A stretch of DNA of 64,000 bases from Onchidella celtica (Eukaryota > Mollusca > Gastropoda > Systellommatophora > Onchidiidae), in contig OZ007570.1 of the NCBI GenBank assembly GCA_963931925.1, positions 40,941,687 to 41,005,686 of the forward strand, in the 5' to 3' direction. Position numbers and translations under genes: made by a program. Within the stretch, counting starts at the first letter, position 1. Every line of letters starts with the position of its first letter. Below the pieces are notes generated by a model. The model made no database searches. It was not told the origin of the DNA and saw only the letters and a program-made list of their open reading frames with translations. Below, in pieces: positions 13,231 to 64,000 of this stretch.

Positions 13231-15178
13231 ACTTCTGATAAAATAATGTACACTTTCTCTGCGTTTCTAAAACGCACCATCTCCAAACTACATGCTATCT
13301 GCCCAACATAATAAGGCCTGTTTCTAAAGCGAAGAAAACTCCAAACTGCATGCTAGCTGCCCAGCATAATTATTATATAATCGAATTTTCTGTCCAGTCC
13401 CCGTTTCCTTTTCTATTTTTTTTTTTTTTTACATAATCACACACACATTCACAAACTTTTGACTGTAATATTTACCATTCTGGTCAAGTTAAGCCGGTTG
13501 TGAAATTGTACTCTCATAGAAAGAAAACAAGACCGACTGGATTAACCTGAGATCCACAACGTAATCCAGCCATCTTGACCCAGTAACAGACGTCTGGCAG
13601 CATGCCTGTGTTAAATTTAAATGATTTGTCGAATCACCATTTATATTGAATAGCGCCGCAACACTCTGTGAACCTATAGCCAGTGTAGCCTAAGCATTGG
13701 AGGACGCCTTGCACGACTGTGTATTCCAGTTCCAGTGGTACCGCCGTGAAACTCTTTCCACTATACGTCAAATTGTGGGGTTTAGCGTTGGGGGCCCAAT
13801 TAGGGATCGAGAGATAAATGTTAGCACTCTGAGCAGGGAGGATATTAACTGCCGCCGATGGTGGAAGAAGGTAATCTGTGTTCTTATTCAAGAACGGTTT
13901 TGTTTGTTTGTTTCTTTCTTCATTCTTAAACCTGTAACAGGTGAATTATAGACAGGATACTTGAAATCTTCGATCGGAGAAGCAGAAAAGTAATCCTTCT
14001 CCTTCGCAATTCGTCGTGTACTTTCTACTGGCGATGGTCGAGTAAAAAATTTTCTCTCCAAGAATCATGCTTTTTCGATCTATTCAGCTGTGAATTCCCT
14101 CCCCCCCCCCTTTTTTTTTTTTAAATGCCGCGTTCGGATGCCAAATGAAGGTAGGGAGGAATGGGAGTGGGGAAAGGGAATTCGAGAGAGAAGTGGGAAG
14201 GTTTTTGTGTTCACGCCGTTCTCTGATCATATTATTATTCCTCTCATTTGTTTAAAGTTGCTGGCGATTCTAAACGTGCCAAGAGTCACTCAGTACTGCG
14301 AGGGGGAAATGGCCAAGTCTTTGTGTTACTGCCCAATTTTTTGCAAGTGTCAAAGAGGCAATGGCCAAGTTTTCAGTGCAGTTTTCTTGACAGTTCTCAC
14401 TGAAGTTGTTTCCCTGCCCCTCGCCTCAGTTGTCCTGGCATGCATTGTCCCTTCGTAAAAACAAGGATGGCAACTGACATTGAGCTCAGGAGAATATGAA
14501 GTGGGGCTGTGCATCTATGATTTATTCCATATTTCAGACCGAAATATTCATCTTTCAACAACCCTCTTTCCCCTTCCCATCTAAAGCTTACACAGTTGAG
14601 GACTGGAGGACTGCATATTACGGGCCTTCAGTTCGCCCAGTGTTATCAAGTTCCGGGTTCAAACAAAATGTATGTTTGTCATTGTGGCCTGTTATTTTGT
14701 TGATTCTCTGGTGTCTGTTGGTGTTTGCCAAGACTCTGTGCCATTGTTTAAGCAAATGGGGGATGCCATTTGAACAGAGACAGTGCAGGTTCGAGCAGCA
14801 GTCTTGCTTCTGCTAACTTTAGGGGGCACAATCAAAGCAATTTTGTGCTAAACATCAATATATATGCCTGTCGAATTTGTATTGTTATATTTATGCATGA
14901 GCATTTGTGATTGATGCCTTTATCTATTCTCTCCGAACACGGCAACTATTCGATTAGCAGACTGCCGGTTTCGACTTGCTTGATGTTTGTTTGTGTGTTA
15001 ACTGTTGCTTTGAGTGGTGAAGTGTTTCTTGACATTCTGTTCATTCTTTGTTTGTTTTCTTACTCAAAAACGTCACACCCTCTCTCGTTTGATCCTCTGC
15101 TGCCTCCTACTACTTGTACATGTACAATGGATGTCCTGTGCATAGACCACATAATTGGTAATTGTTGTCATTATATTT

Positions 15179-15331
<153 letters not shown>

Positions 15332-16418
15332 GTTGTTTGACATCCACGTAAGGAATATTTAAATGGATTGAAATATCTTCAACTTTCACACTTACATCCA
15401 CCACCCGTGCTTCCTGCCTGCTACTGAAACACTATCATATTGTGATGTTTTTTCCAAATCCTCGCTTCACTTGCATTTGCCATCTGTTACAGATTTACTT
15501 ACATACTTGCATCATATGCCTTCCTCGTACCAGTAAATCAATATGAAAACCCGTACTGCATTACTGACATCGCTTCATACACTAACAGGGTGCTTTTTTG
15601 AAATTGTTTCATGAAAGCGTTTAACCAAAGATGTCATTTGTGCCCTATCCCAGTATCTGTCTCCTGTTTACCGTTTACCGCCTGTTTTTGACTTTTGAAA
15701 GATATTTTCCATTATCATTATTTATTTTTTCATTCTCAGATTCTACTTTGGCCAATCCGGGCGTTGGGGAGCGGGGGGGGGGGTGTCTTTTGATCTCATG
15801 ATTTCATAGTGTTAAGGTACTTTTATGCCAAATACCATGGTGCATTCGTTGATCTGTATAGATGTCCTTTGAATGTTGAAAAAAAGATGGGTGGCTTTGT
15901 GAGTGACATTTAGTTCTATCTTGAATTGTTATCAATTCTCGCTTTGCTTTATCACCTGTGTGGCATTGGCACAATGACGTTTATAAAATTCTTTTAACCA
16001 TATTTTACATTCGGTTGGGGGATGCTATGATGAAGAGGCTGTGGTATTTTGAAATTATAAGTCATTACTTAATTAACAGTGAACACAATTCAGAATTTTC
16101 TCCATCTGGCTTTGTAATTAGACTACGTGAAAAGAGTGAGTGTCTGGGGTCTGCTAAGAGTAAAATGAGTTTAAAGAACTTGTAGCACTTGTTTTGCTCA
16201 ATTAAAAAATTTATTTGTCTGTCTTCGTGTTTTGCCTTTGCATGCAATTCCCTGTAAGGGCATTGCTTTTCGCTGTGGAACTTTTATTTTCCCTCGTTGA
16301 AAAGTGATTTTACTTGTATGTTTTAATTATCCACTCAGCATTGTCAGGTCCGAGTCTTATTAGGCTTCCCTCGATTTTGTCTCCACTGTTACCTAGTGGC
16401 ATTTATTTGCTTTTTCAG

Positions 16419-31478
<15,060 letters not shown>

Positions 31479-32176
31479 GGTTTGAAACAGAAGTTCTTGT
31501 TGCCAGTAACATTTTATGGTATATGATCATGGTAACCATAAGTGAAAACGAAATGCACATATTTATACCATAGTCTCTGAATTCTTTCCTAGTTGCAGAC
31601 CTAATTAGCTCAACATGTATTTATTACTCATCTACAAAACACATGGTGGAGACAGAGGTTAATATGGGACAGTATTGTCAAATATCTGCCTAATTATATA
31701 ATTTTATAGCAGTGTGAATCATTAGTGTCCTGAAAATGAATCATGTTTTGTTGCTGAAAGTCAACATGTTTAACATTATAAGTATTTCCAATGATTTTGA
31801 TCAATGCAGTACCTTCAGTCACTTACCTGTGTTTACATCAGATGAAGATGGTAGAAAAAGTTGTTTTAAAAAATAAAAAATACATTATATCTATGTTCAT
31901 CTACATACATGTTTTCACCCCAGCAAAAGGTTTCACACACAGAACCTATGCATCAGCAGAGAAAATTGGCATAACAATAACATTCTTATCAAAAGTATCC
32001 CAGTTTTCAAGAAAGGCCATGATTCACCTGTTTCAGACATCAGGGAGTAAAATTTTGGGTTACTGGCCATCTCTCTTACCCATGCATTTCATACCTTTTT
32101 CCAATCATTGTTTCCTGAAATTTCCCCAAATTTTCCTTGATGATATTTGAAAAGTAAATTAGATCCTCTTTACTAC

Positions 32177-32277
32177 TTACTTCAAAGACACGCATATTTG
32201 TGATGTTAGGAAATTAAGACCCAGTTTTCTTAATTTTTTAACATCACAAATATGCAAGCTTACTGTATGTGAAGTAA
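32177..32277 (+). other. Pre-miRNA-like hairpin in presumed ANKRD6 3' UTR
   Basis: Arms 32192-32219 and 32228-32255 pair over 28 bp. The only non-Watson-Crick positions are two G.U pairs if transcribed on +. An 8-nt loop joins them. A basal stem TTACTTCA / TGAAGTAA (32177-32184 with 32270-32277) flanks it after an asymmetric internal loop. The shape resembles an animal pre-miRNA, but an inverted-repeat scar is equally possible. No known miRNA seed was recognised. Confidence 0.45.
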
Positions 32278-32800
32278 CTGGAAAGGAGAATCTCATTTAT
32301 TGTTCAAATATCATCAGTTCAGCAGTGGGGCTAAGGGTGTCAAATTTCATGCAAGGTCTGACCTAAAAGTATACATTACTGATGATGATTGCTTCTTGTG
32401 TGGCATATTTTGGTGCTGACAGAGATGTTATATGTAAAATAGCCTGTCAACAGGATGCTGTGAGGTGTGTGCATTTAAATGGGGCTCTATGAAGTGCCAA
32501 GATGAGCGTTTTGGTTTATGGTCATGAGAAGTGTATGGTTTATATTTCTGGAGGTCTGAGAAACTTAGGATAATGGATGTCTATGACAGCTGTATTATCA
32601 AATGAAGCAATTGACAGCGTGGCAGATGAAACCAGTTTTGTTTCAGACCCTTCATCTTTAATTATTGAACACTGCCAATCTGATGTAAACCACTGTGCAT
32701 CAGGTGTGCTTTGTCTTCCCATCTGTTTTTCAAATTTCATGATTTCCAGAACATTTCCCATTATTATAGATTAAAGCACTTCTCATTTGTTAGTATATAC

Positions 32801-33311
32801 CAGGGGTGGTCAAAAGACGGCTCATGAGTCACTTGCGGCTCTTTGGCCTTCAGTATGCAGCTCGTGGAAATATGTTGGCTGAGCTCTTTTTCATCACACT
32901 AAATATAAAAGGTAAATAAGAAAAAACTTCAAGCTTTATAATTATTTACCGTGAATGAACTTAAATGCTCCCATTATTCATTACCGCATTTAATATGTTC
33001 AGTATTGTTAAAACAATTATCAGTCAAGATTTTGGAAACACTTGATATATAGGCTATTGTGTACTTTGTGAGAACTGGAACTAGTACAAATTAACAGTTT
33101 AAAAAAGTGCATACACGAGTAATAATATTGTTGCATTCATGTATTTCTTAATATTTAGATTAAAAAAAAAATTGTAACAAAATGTGTAACAAAAAAAATT
33201 GTAACAATAAAAGCGTGTGTAAATTTTGTTCATAATTATTATCTTGCAGCTCTCGAACATCTGAAGTTTATTGTATGTGGCTTTTACATTAAGCAAGTTT
33301 GGCCACCCTTG
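32801..33311. mobile_element. hAT-type non-autonomous transposon (MITE)
   Basis: The ends are CAGGGGTGGTCAAA and the inverted CAAGGGTGGCCAAA (12 of 14 matching), typical of hAT termini. They are flanked by a perfect 8-bp target duplication GTATATAC at 32793-32800 and 33312-33319. The 511-bp interior has no transposase. It sits in the ANKRD6-ACAT1 intergenic or 3' UTR region. Confidence 0.9.
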
Positions 33312-35918
33312 GTATATACCTTAAAAATGGCAGCAGTTTTATATTTACATGTTCATGAAGTTTACAACTGTTTGATGTAGATTGTATTATATGTACATAC
33401 ATGTATTCTAGACAAAATAAATACTGATTTGAAAAGTACATGTATATATTAGTCAAAGATTTGTGATGCAAACATAAAACAAAGTATGGAAGAGGAAATC
33501 AAATATTGCCTTACTATTCATTAATGAAAAACTATAGCAAATGATGAAAATCAAGACAGGGTTTGCTTTTTAAACAAAATTATTTTTTCACTGTGTTCTT
33601 TTGAATAGGATGCACAAAATAATATTTATTTTTTTAAGGCATATATGCTATTTATCAGAGAATTCCTGTATTTATTGCTTCAGAAAATCTTTGTTGCTAT
33701 TTTGAATAATGGTATGGAAATCCAAAAATAATTGTTAAAAATCTGAATTCTAATCAATAATTGTGACCATAGGTCCGTATTTAATACTTTAATTAGGTTA
33801 ATTCAATAATTGTTCATATATTTAACTTCATGCTCTGTTTTTTAAAAATTAAATCCACTCCGTCTCATTCATCTGCACCCTGATTAGAGTTACTTTACAG
33901 GTTTTTTCCTTTCACTGTGTGTCATTCATTTGTTTGTAAATTGATGGCAGATATTAAGGTAAATAAAACATGCAAAACTGGAATTAACCTGCCAAGGCTT
34001 TCCAGCAAGGAACAATTTTAGGTGGAAAAACCATTTGCACACCAGCCTCAGTTTAGCGAATTATTGCCAATCTCTCACAAGATGAAGGTGAAGCAGGGAA
34101 AGGAAAAGAATTTGCTAACCAGTACAACAACAAAAATGTGTATATATGTTGTGGCAGTGATGGTGGCATAAAATAAATGCTGTTTCTGACGATTAATAGC
34201 TTTGCAGAGAAATCTTGCTGTAATGTTTTTGTCTGCTTGCATTAATTCAAGTGCAAAGTCCCCTCTTAACCTTGATTTCTTTCATGCTAATACATAGGGT
34301 GTCCACCTATGTCAAAAGCTTCTATTCATGAGAAATTTTCTTGCTTTTTGCAAGGATTCAGATTAGTATGGTTGGAGGAAAGGGTTAAATGAACATAAGG
34401 AAAGATGAAACAAGAAATATTTGTTTGTTTGGAGCCTGTGAGTGGTGTACCAAATGCAGACACTGTACCCATTGTACATTCTTACACTTTAAGCAGATGG
34501 TATGTTTAAGTAATGTTATTTGTTCCTTCTCAGAAACCCAAATAAATGTCAAGTAGAAAGTATATTGCTGCAGATCCTTTCCTTTGCTAGCAGTGGATTC
34601 AAATTTTAAAGTTCCTGACACTGAACAGAAATGCAAACTGTGTCACTTTCAAAACCAGTGAAAATATAAAATAATTTTGTCATTTACAACTTGTGAACAA
34701 CATGCCATTTCCTTCACTAAACACTGAATGTAAAACCACTCCGTAAAACCCTGCAGATTCCTAATGGTCATCATGCTTAACTCAAGGTGTTTGACAGGCC
34801 AGAATCGCACCTGTATTACCATGCCAAAAGGCACACAACTCTTAAGTCATAAATGATAAACCTGCCACTGTCCCTGCATGTGGCATTATGGAAGTGTCCT
34901 CTCATAAAATTTGCAAAAATTGTTTCTTGGTAACCAGACTGTGCATGATATTACTTGCATGCAGAAATGTTGCCAACGCCAGATATTCTCATAATTATGC
35001 TCCACAGAATGTAACAGGAGACTACTTAAATCTAATATAAATGACTACAAATTGGCTGGCGTCATCAGGACAGAGGAGTTATATGCTCATCAATAACAAT
35101 TTTGCACCTGTTTATAGTACAAAACAGTGCATCATCAACAACACAACATACTGTAAAAGACATTTTATTGTTATTAGCTTCCACATTAGAAGAATCACAT
35201 TGTATGCACATAAAATGACAAAGCTGAAATTATACATGAATATAAATACATGTAATCAGTTTCCAATGTTTTAGTTCTGAACATTATAAAATAAGCAAAT
35301 TTTTCTCCACAGACACAGGCTTATAAAGGACTGTTTTTACACAATAGAAAACTAATTTTAAATCAGTCATACATCATCACTGAATTGAAAGTCTTCTGAG
35401 TAATAAAAAATACATAAAATTAATAAATACATAGCTGTCCCCTTATTGCGCAAATAATTTCTTGTAATATGTCAATTCCATATAAAGTTGTTCTTTCAAT
35501 CATATTTCATTATAATTTGGGTATTTATTTTTCCATAATGACATCAACTGTGGCTTGGCCCCTCAGAATGGTGCATGCTTTCAGTGTCCATGTTTATGGT
35601 ATGGCACAGGTGGTTCAATCTGTTTCTAAGTTTCCCAGAATATTAAACACAAATTTACTTTCAAAATAGTAATAAATTCTGAAGTTCTCATTTATGAACC
35701 TTTATAATCAATAAATTGGACAGCAGGTTGATATGATTTCTGTACAGCATCTTTTAGTGTGATGCAGATTTTAATAATTATTTTGTGAAATAAACATACA
35801 TTGAGTGAGTATCACTAGCAACTACTGAAGATAGGTAACTCTATCCACACAATGGTCCTGGGTGTATTTCAGCACTGTCAGAGATTCTTTTTGTCACAGT
35901 AATAAAGTTGCAACAAAT

Positions 35919-63761
<27,843 letters not shown>

Positions 63762-64000
63762 CTAGAGATGAATAGGGCACAAATGTCATACACTCATTTA
63801 AGCTCAGTACTGCAGTCCATTCTAGGCCACTTTCATTCTTGCCCCACATGACAAGTGAAGCCAATTAAAATGTTTTAATTACATGTACTACAGAAAATAT
63901 CTTACAGCTCTCTGGTGGCAACCACTGTCTTTACAGTTCATTGAAGTTTATCAGCCTGTTTATAAAACTTTGAAATTACAAATATGTGCAAAAATATTAC
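63762..64000. other. ACAT1 intron, runs off the window
   Basis: Non-coding sequence upstream (in gene sense) of the first visible ACAT1 exon. The preceding exon, with the N-terminal thiolase strand and transit peptide, is not in the window. Confidence 0.7.

Larger units (their letters stand above)
31479..35918. other. Intergenic / 3' UTR space between convergent genes
   Basis: No coding region recognised. ANKRD6 ends at 31478 on + and ACAT1 ends at 35919 on -. AATAAA candidates for ANKRD6 lie at 31872, 33416, 33962 and 34172. On the - strand an AATAAA (TTTATT on +) at 35524-35529 could serve ACAT1. None is proven. The stretch holds a long hairpin (32177-32277) and a hAT-type MITE (32801-33311). 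Confidence 0.6.

Noticed and set aside
13697..13951. Possible first ANKRD6 exon
   Set aside because: It begins with Met but has no ankyrin consensus and no phase-0 donor; the true first exon was not found.

Overview
This window is nuclear DNA from an invertebrate animal. The genes have introns with GT...AG borders. The intergenic and intronic DNA is AT-rich with many poly-C/poly-G runs and long (CT)n tracts, and it holds SINEs, MITEs, DNA transposons and a RNase H-bearing non-LTR retrotransposon. A mollusc (gastropod-like) is my best guess, but the sequence alone does not fix the species.

Two host genes lie tail to tail. On the + strand, 16419-31478 is most of an ANKRD6/Diversin (Diego) orthologue. 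It has six exons of exactly 99 bp, each one ankyrin repeat in phase 0, then three linker exons and a 3.5-kb terminal exon encoding a very long disordered tail. The first coding exon was not found and is probably left of the window, so most or all of 1-16418 may be intron or upstream DNA. On the - strand, 63761 down to 35919 is a mitochondrial acetyl-CoA acetyltransferase (ACAT1). Ten exons covering about the last 347 residues are in frame across every junction and keep all three catalytic motifs. The transit peptide and first ~80 residues lie beyond the right edge.

The ACAT1 introns are loaded with mobile DNA. (1) 38878-42917 is a 4.04-kb DNA transposon with 33-bp inverted ends and an 800-codon transposase-like frame broken by a single stop. 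(2) 46532-53824 is a second DNA transposon with short inverted ends and a different transposase-like frame, split by a nested retrotransposon. (3) Two near-identical full-length copies of one non-LTR retrotransposon (A: 48606-52541, - strand; B: 57946-61896, + strand) have target-site duplications, a single endonuclease-RT-RNase H frame and no ORF1. Their first 75 nt fold on paper like an HDV-type self-cleaving ribozyme. Each copy has a different microhomology-flanked deletion, and adding these back gives the same parental length (4049 bp). (4) There are also a pogo/Tigger-like MITE, a tRNA-derived SINE and a 60-bp TTAA-flanked mini-element. The two inverted retrotransposon copies flank a single 93-bp, in-frame ACAT1 exon, an arrangement that could favour exon circularisation, skipping or dsRNA editing.

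Other structures are a near-perfect 58-bp-arm foldback at 13085-13230, a pre-miRNA-like hairpin at 32177-32277 in the presumed ANKRD6 3' UTR, and a hAT-type MITE at 32801-33311.
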